This document shows, one piece after another, positions 54,050 to 64,000 of a DNA stretch of 64,000 bases. How positions within the stretch are numbered: position 1 is the first letter of the stretch; each line of letters starts with the position of its first letter. The DNA comes from Engraulis encrasicolus (Eukaryota > Chordata > Actinopteri > Clupeiformes > Engraulidae), in the NCBI RefSeq assembly GCF_034702125.1, contig NC_085870.1, forward strand, positions 695,476-759,475, written 5' to 3'. Made by a program: the position numbers and the translations under genes. The notes under the pieces are model-generated. The model searched no databases and was not told the origin of the DNA. It saw only the letters and a list, made by a program, of their open reading frames with translations.

Positions 54050-55640
54050 GATACAGAACACAACATGCACACAAATACACGCACATAAACGTGCACGCAC
54101 ACACACACACACACACACACAGAAATGTAACACTCGAATACATGCAATAAAGTATAACAGCCTAATTTATTGAGTACAGTAAATTAGTTCTAAATCTCCT
54201 ACAATGCAAAAACTGATCAATTGGATTCCAGGAGGAGCAAGTCTATTTCCAGATTTTTTGGTACAAATCGACATACTGAGAAGTGAAGCCCCAGAGAGAG
54301 AGAGAGAGAGAAAGAGGAGAATGAGGAGAAATCAAAACCTCACCACCATAGATTTCTCACTTTGAGTAGACTTTGTCAGAGCATGAACTCGCGTGTATAT
54401 TAATGTACCCAGGAAAGTGCTAGCTTCACCACTTTTTGTACTTTTGGTTCTACTTCCTCTGCAGTCTGCAGTATACATGCCTCATTAGGAGGTCTCAGAA
54501 GGGGGACTTCCTTCTCCATGGGGCAATTAATAATATCTGGAGCCTATAGATGTTGCTTCTCTTTTTACCGTGATTGTTCAGCTGGAAAAGTATGGCAGTG
54601 TGAGGGTTATATATAGGCACACTGCAAAGAAATGCTGCAGGTCTCTTTGCCTTTTTCACTTTGCAGTCTTCTTGCAAACATGGATTTCACATTTTGGAAC
54701 ACCGCCCATTTTTTTTCTTGTTCTAAGGAGTCTTTTTTTTTCTTAGTGTGCTCTGTTTCTTTTCTTCTCCTTCGCTTTCCTTGTAGCTCTCTGTTCTCCC
54801 ACCGTGGTCTGTCTGTCTATCCATGTCTTTTTTCTCTCACCCTCATCTCTCCAGCTTCCTCTTTCAATGTGATGTATGATTCTGCCTGTCTCTTTCTCCT
54901 GCCCCTCGTCTGTATTTGAGGAATCAGAGTGGTTAATTGGGCCCGTGGGGAGAGTGTTGGCCTTTGCCAGGTTTCAAGTGAACAGGTTCAGGTTCAGACT
55001 GGTGCCACATATCAAGCGATTGGGTCTTTTGTGGTGTTCAGACTGGTGCGGTGGCACATATCAAGCGAGCGGGTCTGCTGTGGTGCAAGTGGTCCAGAGT
55101 TAAAGAGAACGAGGCCTCTGTGGATGAGAGGGGAGAGATGTGTACAGCAGGATGTACTGTAGTGTTAAAGCAAGGAAAGGCTCCTCTAACATGGTGGTAA
55201 TGAGGAAAGTCTCCTTTGGAAGTGGCATGGGAATGAGCGTTTTCTAAAAGGACCACAGAGAAGTGACCATTTCCATTTCCACTCGTCTGGTCAGGCGTTT
55301 AAAACCCCTCTTCCCATCTCAAGCATTTTCTCGGTCTGTCTTCCTCTTTTATTCTTACACTTTTCTTTTCTCATCTTCTCTTCTACATAGTCCTCTATCT
55401 CTCTTTCTCTCTCCTTTTGGCTTCCACTTTATGTTGTGTTTTATGTTGCGTCAGCGCTCCCCTTTCTCCTCATCTCTTTGCACTTGGCCAGGGACGGATT
55501 ATGATTCCAGGGGCCCCAGGGCCAGACAAGAAGACCCCCCCCCCAATTTTAGAGCAATATGAGAATGGAAATATAGAGCCTTGGGCTTCAACAATGACCA
55601 TGGATCAAAATAGCAATGTTCTATACTCTACACTAAGGGG
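54050..55640. other. Intergenic DNA, no gene seen
   Basis: Short CA and GA tracts (54091-54120; 54295-54312), and a diverged tandem repeat at 54985-55080 (AGACTGGTG...CACATATCAAGCGA twice). Confidence 0.5.
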
Positions 55641-55649
55641 TTAAATTGC

Positions 55650-56410
55650 AACTATGACTATTTACACCCGGATGCAATAGCAATGTTCTCTATATACACC
55701 CGGGTGCAAATAGCATCTGGCTTCCTCATCAAAACTGGGTTTAAATAGCAACAATGGTTATTCAACCCAGGGTGCAAATAGCAATGTTCACTATATACAC
55801 TCGAGTGCAAATAGCAGCAATGGCTATTCACACCCGGGTGCAAATAGCAAGAATGGATATTCACAAGCGGGTGCAAATAGCAACAATGGCTCTTCACACC
55901 CGATTACAAATAGCAATGTTCATCATACACACCCGGGTTCAAATAGCAACAATGGCTATTCACCACCGGATGCAAATAGCAACAATGGCTATTCACACCC
56001 GATTACAAATAGCAATGTTCATCATACACACCCGGGTTCAAATAGCAACAATGGCTATTCACCACCGGATGCAAATAGCAGCAATGGCTATTCACAAACA
56101 AGTGCAAATAGCAACAATGGCTATTCATACCTGGGTGCAAATGGCAAAAATTACTTCACACCCGGGTGCAAATAGCGACTATGGCTATTTTACACCCGGA
56201 TTCGAATATCACAAATGATTATTCATACCCGGGTGCAAATAGCAACAATGGCTATTCACACCTGGGTGCAAAATAGCAATGCTAACACACACCCGGGTGC
56301 AAATTGCACAAATGGCTATTCACACCTGGGTCAAATAAAAAGCAACAATGCCTCTTCACACTTGGGTGCATATAGCAAAAATGGCTATTTACAACCGGAT
56401 ACTACAATGG
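55650..56410. repeat. 33-bp minisatellite, about 20 copies
   Basis: The unit is GCAAATAGCAACAATGGCTA then TTCACACCCGGGT. The period is 33 bp with some longer variants, so a chance 11-codon frame (QIATMAIHTRV) stays open for over 450 bases. Confidence 0.93.
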
Positions 56411-57119
56411 CTAATCATATCCTTCACCATCTTCCCCCCCCACCTCCTTCTCAATTCCTCTCTCCTTCATTCTCTTTCTCTGTTCCTCTTTTGTCCCTCC
56501 GGTACTGTGTTTGTGAGCACCGATTCATCATCTTTCATCTCAAAGCAGAACAGGATATCAGAGCCAATATCAATGCTCCCAACCCGCCTCTTTCCCACCC
56601 TAAGGGATGTGCATGGGTCAGAATGGCAACAAACATCCATCTTGTGCTGTAGCTGGCACCTCATAGCAATCTGCTGTCTGCATTGGTGACACATTCTTGT
56701 GATGAATATCTACACTGAAGATGGATGGTGCATCTCTTCCAGGTGTTGAGACTGCACCAATGACGTATTAACGCTTGTACACGTTTGGCTTTCTTTTGTG
56801 GTTGTGTAGTTACTGCCAGTGTTTCGTCTCATGAGATTGTCAGTTTCATTACAGTATGTGGTGTAATGGTAGCCTACATGTATACGTGTATGCATGTATT
56901 GTGTGTGTGCTTTGTGCTGCTGTAGTTGATGTGATTCGTCTGTCACCTCATGAGGTTGTCAGTTGTGTTGTGAGGTGGTGCTTTATTTTGTGGCACGTTA
57001 TTTGTTCTTCCCTTTGTGTTGGCCCCTGTTGATGATGTCGCTGTGCTGTTTTGCCCACTGTGAACACACTGCTCATCCGTTTCCCTCCTTTCCTTATCTC
57101 CTCTGGAATAGAACAGTAA

Positions 57120-57291
57120 TGTTGTTGATTTGATTGGGCCGCGGCAGGCGAATTCGCTCCTCATTTGCATAACATTAAACTTTCTTTAATAATTTCGCTT
57201 CGCTTCGCTCCTGTTCGCTTGCCATCGCTTGCCTTCGCCTCTCTCTTAGGAATGAATGGCAAAGTTCGCAAATTCGCGTGTATGTGTCCCT
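57120..57291. mobile_element. Fragment of a dispersed element (copy of part of 59927-60217)
   Basis: GGCAGGCGAATTCGCTCCTC, TTTCGCTTCGCTTCGCTCCT and CGTGTATGTGTCCCTA match the right half of the element at 59927-60217; the left end is missing. Confidence 0.75.
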
Positions 57292-57329
57292 ACCGTCTCT
57301 CTCCTTCTTATGTTCTCCGCTTTCCCTCT

Positions 57330-57400
57330 GATCTCTCTCCCTCCCTCTCTCTCTGCCTCTGTCTCCCTCTCTGCCACTGATCTCCCTCTCTCTCCCTCTT

Positions 57401-57431
<31 letters not shown>

Positions 57432-57480
57432 GTCCCTCTTTCTCTCTCTCCGCTGTCTCCATCCCCCTTTTCTCTCACCT
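57330..57480. repeat. Pyrimidine-rich low-complexity tract
   Basis: Irregular CTCTC/CCCT units. Confidence 0.85.
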
Positions 57481-57582
57481 GCTGTCCTCAGTAACTACTT
57501 TCCCAGATCACAGCAGATGATAGATGGCTGTATTTGCCGTGGGATTGTTCTGGTACACTTTCGATCCACTTTAGACCTCACA

Positions 57583-57587
<5 letters not shown>

Positions 57588-57664
<77 letters not shown>
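57588..57664. repeat. (CT)n microsatellite
   Basis: About 38 CT units. Confidence 0.97.
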
Positions 57665-57665
<1 letters not shown>

Positions 57666-57836
57666 ATTACCCCAGTCTTCTTAAATTGTTCTGTCCTACT
57701 TTTCCCCCTTGCTCTCCGGAAAGCGGATGGCTCAGTTTGGCAATTCCTCCTCGTGTGACCCTGGGAGTTGCAGGGATGGACCCCCACTGATGCTACTGCA
57801 ACTGGGATCAGTTGTGTGTGTGTTTGTGTGTGTGAG

Positions 57837-57939
<103 letters not shown>

Positions 57940-58164
57940 GAAAGTGTGTGTGTGCGCGCGCGTGTGTGTGTGTGAGAGAGAGAGGGAGAAATGTGTGGTG
58001 TTTGAGTTCCTGCATCAACTGCTGGAGTTCAGTGCCCCTCCCTCCTGGCTGGCTGGCAGGCAGCAGAGGGCCTCCCCTCCCCATGGCAACATGAACAGCA
58101 CAAACTCTACTCTGCTGTTAGGTAGGTAGGTGGCACACAGCAGCAATGGCAGATCAGAAGCTTT

Positions 58165-58187
58165 GTGTGAGAGAGTGTGTGTGTGTG

Positions 58188-58218
<31 letters not shown>

Positions 58219-58248
58219 AATGCATGTGTGTGAGATACACTGGAGAGA

Positions 58249-58288
<40 letters not shown>

Positions 58289-58294
58289 CACTGA

Positions 58295-58345
<51 letters not shown>
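58165..58345. repeat. (GT)n and (GA)n compound microsatellite
   Basis: GT tract to 58218, then GA tracts broken by two GATACACTG(G/A)AGAGAG phrases. Confidence 0.92.
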
Positions 58346-58351
<6 letters not shown>

Positions 58352-58428
58352 GTTTAGTCGGTGGATAAATGTTTGCCTTTAAGTAGTACTTTTTTCGCAC
58401 AGCTCAGCTGGCAGGTGCGTCAGAGATG

Positions 58429-59468
58429 TAGGGTGACCAGCTGTCCGGACTTCGGCCGGACAACCCCGCCCCTTAACTTTCTAACCTAGCGTCCTCGCGC
58501 GGCACCCATTGCTTTGACTTGCCGAATCCCCGCCTCCGTGGACAAAACAGTGAAGTTGGCATTCTAAACTGCAGGCAGAAATCAGGGAACAGCGCTGCCA
58601 TCTTACCTCAGACTAACTCAGCTGCCAACAACAGTTTTACTTGTAAAACAAGATTTTTGGGGGGAAGGATTTTCGCATTTCATTACCTCACTCCGATAAA
58701 GGAGTCATCAGTAGGCTACCACTAACTTAATGTTGTATCAGAGACGGCAGGTTACGATAGACAAATCCTTCCGTTGTTGTCTGTGTAGGCTATTTCATTT
58801 TTTTTTTTTTAAATGTAGGCCTATTTTGGGTAGTCATGCATGCGTAGGCCTAATAGCCAACAATTAATTTGATTTAGCCTACTTTACTCAAAGTTGGTCA
58901 GAAGTGTGTTTATCAGCGGAGGCAAACCGCTTCTGTCAACCTTTTTTTTTCATGCAGATGCTGGATAACCAACAACACTAGCTCAAAATACAGAGCGCCC
59001 GTGCAGAAAGACGTTTCTTTGCCCTGTTTGTAAAGTTGTGAGAGCCCTCGTATCGTTGTAAAAGCATTTAGCGGACAAACTTAGTTGCACTAGCCTATGC
59101 GTTGCCACCAGTGCAGGAAAAATAGGAAACAGACAGTAGACAATAATATAGTTAGGCCTACCTTATTTAACTTTCATACAGTCTGTTAATGAACTTCATA
59201 TAGGGCTATTGCACGGAGATTTCCCCGACATAAGGCGACAGCAATACAGTTAATTCACTGTGCGAAGTCTGGGGTTACATCTGGAGTAACATGGCGGCCG
59301 CAGATATCGGAAACGCGACCGACTGTCAAGGTCTAGTTTGCGTCAATGATAGGCCTATTGCCTCGCATCTCGAGGCCATAAGCAAACGGCTAGGAGGAAA
59401 GGAAAGACAAAGAGAGGGACACACGGACGTCGTGAACAGGTCGTAAAAACGGACTGATGGCCACCCTA
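58429..59468. mobile_element. hAT transposon (1.04 kb)
   Basis: Ends TAGGGTGACC and GGCCACCCTA (with GTCCGGAC / GTCCGTTTTT inside) are imperfect inverted repeats; perfect 8-bp target duplication CAGAGATG at 58421-58428 and 59469-59476. It contains a GC-rich stretch with an ATG in good context at 59291 (AACATGGCGGCCGCAGATA) leading a frame of about 50 codons of unknown kind. Confidence 0.9.
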
Positions 59469-59926
59469 CAGAGATGAGATGGCCCATGGGTCACCCAGCA
59501 GACAATTAGAAAAAACGCACACTGACCATTTCGCTGTTTGAAGGTTCAGGACTGAAACGTTTTGTATTCAAGGGAAACAGCGAAATGGTCAATAAATGTT
59601 TGCCTTAAAAATACCATATTGCTCTGTGTACACCATTGCACTATGTCAGGTCAGGTAACGTTGTCTTTGTGGAGTTTAGGTGTTCAAATCAACCTTGAAG
59701 TGGCATTTGCAATGCAGTGTGTGTTTGCGTGTGTGCGCATGTATGGATGTTCGTCTCTATAACAACCATAAAGACATTACTTTTTACTTACCCGATTGAA
59801 TCTTCCCATTGTAACCTTTGTTTCTTGCTTTGGCCTTGGGTGGACTAGTGGTTAAAGTGATGGTGTGTGTGTGTGGTCTTGGCTTTTTTCTTTCTCTTGG
59901 CTGTATTTGTGCTTGTGGATTAGTGA

Positions 59927-60217
59927 CACACTAGGGACACAGGCAGGCGAAATGAGCTTAGTGAAGAGAGGCGAAATTTAGTGTTCCACTCTGACAGCTC
60001 AACTCATCAGGTGGTCGCGGTGAATCAAATTGAATGAAACATTTGTGTTGTTGATTTGATTGGCCGCAGCAGGCGAAATTCGCTCCTAATTTGCATGATA
60101 TTAAACTTGGTTGAATAATTTCGATTCGCTTCGCTCCTGTTCGCTTGCCCCCTCATAGGAATGAATGGCGAAGTTCACTTTGCTTTGCCAAATTCCCGTG
60201 TATGTGTCCCTAGTGTG
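59927..60217. mobile_element. MITE with CACACTAGGGACACA ends
   Basis: 15-bp inverted ends CACACTAGGGACACA and TGTGTCCCTAGTGTG. No target duplication is clear. A partial copy is at 57120-57291. Confidence 0.75.
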
Positions 60218-60353
60218 AGGCAACGGAGCGTCTGATTGGTCAGTTCACTTGAGGGCCCTTCCTGACATACTTCATGTTCACCCTGCATGAGCATCACTTT
60301 AGACACAGCCAAGCCAACAGGAAACACACTCCCTCTCATTCTCCCTTTTTTGT

Positions 60354-60360
<7 letters not shown>

Positions 60361-60405
<45 letters not shown>

Positions 60406-60416
60406 CTCTCTCTCTG
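60361..60416. repeat. (CT)n microsatellite
   Basis: About 27 CT units. Confidence 0.95.
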
Positions 60417-60499
60417 TCCCTCTCTTTCACCACTCTCCATGACACACATACACACCGATTTGTTACTCTCTCTTTCACTTTTTCTTATGACTGAAAATG

Positions 60500-61240
60500 C
60501 TCTCATTTTTTAGACACATGCAGCCACTCTACAGTATATGCCATATGTTGGTCACTCCTGTATGTTCCTGTGTGTTGGCCAGACTAGAATATTGGAAGAC
60601 CTTTGTAGTCATGATAGCCAGGCTAGTGTTCTATCTATGTAACCGGGTGAACACACCGGCGGTGACAAGATTAAGTGACAGAGAATCGCTGGACTGTGCA
60701 GCAAGAGCATTACAAGCTATAGAATCGACAGTGACCGTTAAAAGCAGAATGCAAGCATTTTGACATTCCTATTGGCTGTTGCAGCTGTCGCCAAACTTTA
60801 TCATAGCTCATTTGTATAATATTTTCTGAAGTTCAACTTCAAACTGTCGCTCAAATGGCCTCTAGTCGCCCAAATAGCGTTTGTCTCTTCTGTTGCCAGC
60901 GATTCAGTACAAAGTCAATTACTTCTGTTGCTGGAATCGCTCAAGAAGCCTTTGGTGTATTTGTGGCAATAGAGTCAAATGTAATGCGACACATGACTCA
61001 TACTATGAAATCACAACAGAAATCAACCGAGGCACTTTTATGCCTGCACCCATTTTAACAACTAAAGACAAGCTAACCCAGCTACCCACCTGTGAAATAT
61101 CCGGTGATGATTTAAAGGGTATACACGTGTGACAGGTGATGATGCTTAATGCGCTCCTGTTTCGCATCTCCTTGGATTTTGACGGAGCCATTTATAGTAC
61201 TGCTCCTTTCAACATTAATCAGAGGAACAAAGTGAACCTT
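60500..61240. other. Intergenic DNA, no gene identified
   Basis: Two short overlapping frames at 60855-61132, Cys-rich in parts (VCLFCCQRF), unsupported by signals. Confidence 0.4.
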
Positions 61241-61242
61241 CA

Positions 61243-61353
<111 letters not shown>

Positions 61354-61468
61354 CCAGGCTTTTGTACCTGTACACAAAGCAGCAGCATAGTAGTTAGGCA
61401 GCGTGTGTTAATGGATTTTCTGCTATCGTCACATCTACGCCACAGTGTGTGTGCTTGTGCTTGTATTG

Positions 61469-61617
<149 letters not shown>

Positions 61618-62189
61618 AGAGAGACTTCAGAATAAGAGTCCAGATTTGCAAGACAGAGAGGACAGAATGGATATGGATTGTGTTTGTGGGAGAGAGAAAA
61701 TGTGGAAAAGGCTGCATGATGTATCTGAAAGACAGAAGACTGAGGGAGAATATGAGAGAGAAATACAGAGAATCAAAATAACACAGAGACAGAGTACAGT
61801 ATGTGTTTGTGTTCAACCAAGCGTCTGTGTTTTTTGGTTGAGGACCATGAGAATGAGTTAAGTAAATTGTTAGTGCACTACATTACAGATCCTGAGATAT
61901 ACAGCAGCTACACACACCTCTGTGTTTGTATTAGCACAGGCAGCCACACACCTGTGTTTGTATTAGCCCAGCAGGCCTAGTTCACCTCAGCTCTGGTTCA
62001 TTCAAGGTCTCTGGGAGTCTGGATGTTGCCAGGGGCTAAAAGCTGTAGAAGTGAAGGGTATGTGGGTGGAGCAGCGACACTGTCTGTCAGCCTGTCTATC
62101 TGTTTATCTATCTGTCTCTGGAAAAGTTGAGGAAATGCAGGACAGGTCTGTTGGTGAAGTGTAGATGCCGCCAGGGCTGAACTGGTAAT

Positions 62190-62490
62190 CTGAAAGAAAG
62201 AAAGCCCATTGGGAAACTCCAACTCCCATTGTCATTGTGACACAGCACTCAAGTGAACACTGCACACTGCACACAACGAAATTGCATTTTATGCCTCACC
62301 CGTGCAAGGGGGCAGCCCTCAGTGGCGCCCCATGGGGAGCAGTGCGGTGGGACGGTACCATGCTCAGGGTACCTCAGTCATGGAGGAGGATGGTTGATTA
62401 CTCCCCCCACCAACCTGGCGGGTCGGGAGTCGAACCGGCAACCTCTGGGATGCAAGTCTGACGCCCTAACCGCTCACCCATGACTGCCCA
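62190..62490 (-). mobile_element. tRNA-derived SINE (family 1), near full length
   Basis: On the minus strand it starts GGGCAGTCATGGGTGAGCGG, has the B box GGTTCGACTCCCGACC, the body CATGACTGAGGTACCCTGAG and the end GGAGTTTCCCAATGGGCTTT with a TTTC-rich tail. Confidence 0.85.
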
Positions 62491-62499
62491 TAAATCTGG

Positions 62500-64000
62500 C
62501 ATACAGGGCATTTTCATGGTGGGCTGACAGTCCTCAGTGGTTGATACTTTCTGTATTTTGTTTGTTTGTTTGTTTCTTTCTTTCTTTGTTTTGTACAAAT
62601 TATTGTATTGAAAAGCAGGGCTGTATGTGAGGGCAAAATGTTTGAGCTGTTTTTTTGAATCATAAATGACAGCCCAACATCAAATTTCAGAATGAATTTT
62701 GCAGCGCAGGGGAAGGCATGCTGAAATATTAAGTGGGAGAATAAACAAGCAAAGCAAGGATTGATGTTTGGCAGACATCTGCCCTGCCTCTCTTTTCAGA
62801 AGCCTTGGAACACCAACATTTTTAACAACCTACAGAATGAATTAAAATCAGAAGAAATCACAGCACTCCTTGGCCCTTTTACCCATTAAAGCAGTTACAC
62901 ATTAGAGTGGCAATGACCAAAACGTAATGCATTACTAAAGGCCCTGTGTTACTATGTCGTAGTAGTGTAGTACTATGATAGTTAACTCTTCAATGACTAT
63001 TACAGCGTGCCACTGGTGGTACAGCGTTTATTATTGGGCTACACCTTTTAGCCTGGAAATAGCACCCAGCCAGTATTTGTTTGTGAGTTGAGTGTTCTAT
63101 TAACTTCATTAGCCCACAGAATTGAGCATTTTTAACCCCAACATTGAGGAAACCAACTCCAACAGGGACTTTTATCCTCTCCCCTGTTGTTCCCTGTGGA
63201 AACCGACAGGATCAGTAACGACAGTGCTCAAATTAATTTCCCTGATGCCACTGAACTGAAACAAATACTGTCCTGTGTTTTCTTTGCCAAACTGTCAAAG
63301 GACTTTGAGCTGTATCCTGTATAAATTGTGTGACACAAATACTTTAATATTTCCTCCCTATGACGGTAGGCCTACATCTCTTGGACATCTCTTGTATATC
63401 CATATTCACACACTATTCTGAGTTGCCTCCCGGTCTCCCTCCTCTCTCATTCTGTTCTTCACTATCCTGTCAAGAATAAAGGCAAAAGCCCCAAAAAGTA
63501 CTTAAAAAAACTCTGTCTTGAATTGTTATAGGCACTTTTTTTGGCTTTGGTTTTGCATCAGTTCTCGGATGTTTACAGAGACCCTCTGAGGCTGTCATGG
63601 CCGAGTTTGCTGCTCAAATCACAGATATTATTGGACGCTGTGTCAGTGCCAGGGCCAGCGCGAGTTGGGCTCCCTCCTAGCAACCCTGGGGACTGTGTGT
63701 GTGTTGGAAGCCACCTTGAACGCAAAACAACAATTAGTTCTACTGGATCAAGAAATATTTTCCTCTGCACTGCAGTTTAAGTGCAATAGGCATTGCACAG
63801 TAGGCTATTTCACTTTTCACTTGCCAACCGGCCTGTTCTGATTTTTTCGTGGTTTGGGAAAAGTCCACATCATTTGAGAACAAATGCTACGCACATGATT
63901 GGATTAGATTAGATTTGATTGATTTTGTCTTTTACACAGGCATTTGATAGACTATCCCATCTATGTAGTCTTTGCCAGATCAAGCACCATCTAAAAGCTT
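62500..64000. other. Intergenic DNA, no gene seen
   Basis: AT-rich; possible retroposon end near 63470 (TGTCAAGAATAAAGGCAAAA). A 79-codon frame at 63541-63780 has no supporting signal. Confidence 0.5.

Noticed and set aside
55650..56410. Spaced direct repeats that could suggest a CRISPR array
   Set aside because: Units are contiguous with no unique spacers, in animal DNA; it is a minisatellite.
60855..61132. Cys-rich short frame
   Set aside because: Two overlapping frames, no zinc-binding spacing, no signals.

Overview
The window is vertebrate nuclear DNA, almost certainly from a teleost fish. It has short exons split by GT-AG introns, very long CA/GT, CT/GA, GATA and pentanucleotide microsatellites, tRNA-derived SINEs, and many short hAT and TTAA-type DNA transposons. 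The two recognisable genes match PRDM9/PRDM7 and SLC6A14. Microsatellite content and intact prdm9 parts would fit several early-branching teleost orders; I cannot name the species.

Layout. (1) 1-8,854, + strand: the 3' part of prdm9. It holds the end of the linker exon, three exons that make a PR/SET domain, and a last exon with one lead C2H2 finger and an array of ten fingers. All three SET catalytic tyrosines are present. KRAB/SSXRD exons would lie left of base 1 and cannot be judged. (2) 8,855-12,400: a 39-bp minisatellite split by a 1.44-kb CAGTGTTTCCC transposon, plus a hAT MITE. (3) 12,437 to about 20,050, + strand: a multi-exon gene model whose splice phases agree over six exons but which I do not recognise; codon 140 is TAG. 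(4) 20,050-39,200: transposons, diverged satellites, a LINE 3' fragment, foldback elements and simple repeats, with one promoter-like stretch at 31.4-32.4 kb. (5) 39,263-45,840, + strand: promoter and first nine coding exons of slc6a14 (Na+/Cl- coupled neutral and cationic amino acid transporter), with a frameshifting 41-bp duplication in exon 5. The gene stops before a 100-base assembly gap at 46,083-46,182 and its last exons are not found to the right. (6) 46,183-64,000: no recognisable gene; microsatellites, minisatellites, SINEs, a TTAA foldback element, a roughly 2-kb inverted-repeat element with repeated GACGGTGGTGAC motifs, and a hAT element.

The most striking pattern is local duplication across exon-intron boundaries. 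Three prdm9 exons and one slc6a14 exon have their 3' end plus splice donor copied once or several times into the following intron, often inside CA/GT repeats; slc6a14 also has an exon head with its acceptor copied, an acceptor-bearing minisatellite, and an exon-internal duplication. Some prdm9 copies stay in frame, so alternative donors could lengthen the PR/SET region.

The two named genes have no known functional link. PRDM9 marks meiotic recombination sites by DNA-guided H3K4/H3K36 methylation; SLC6A14 imports amino acids across the plasma membrane.
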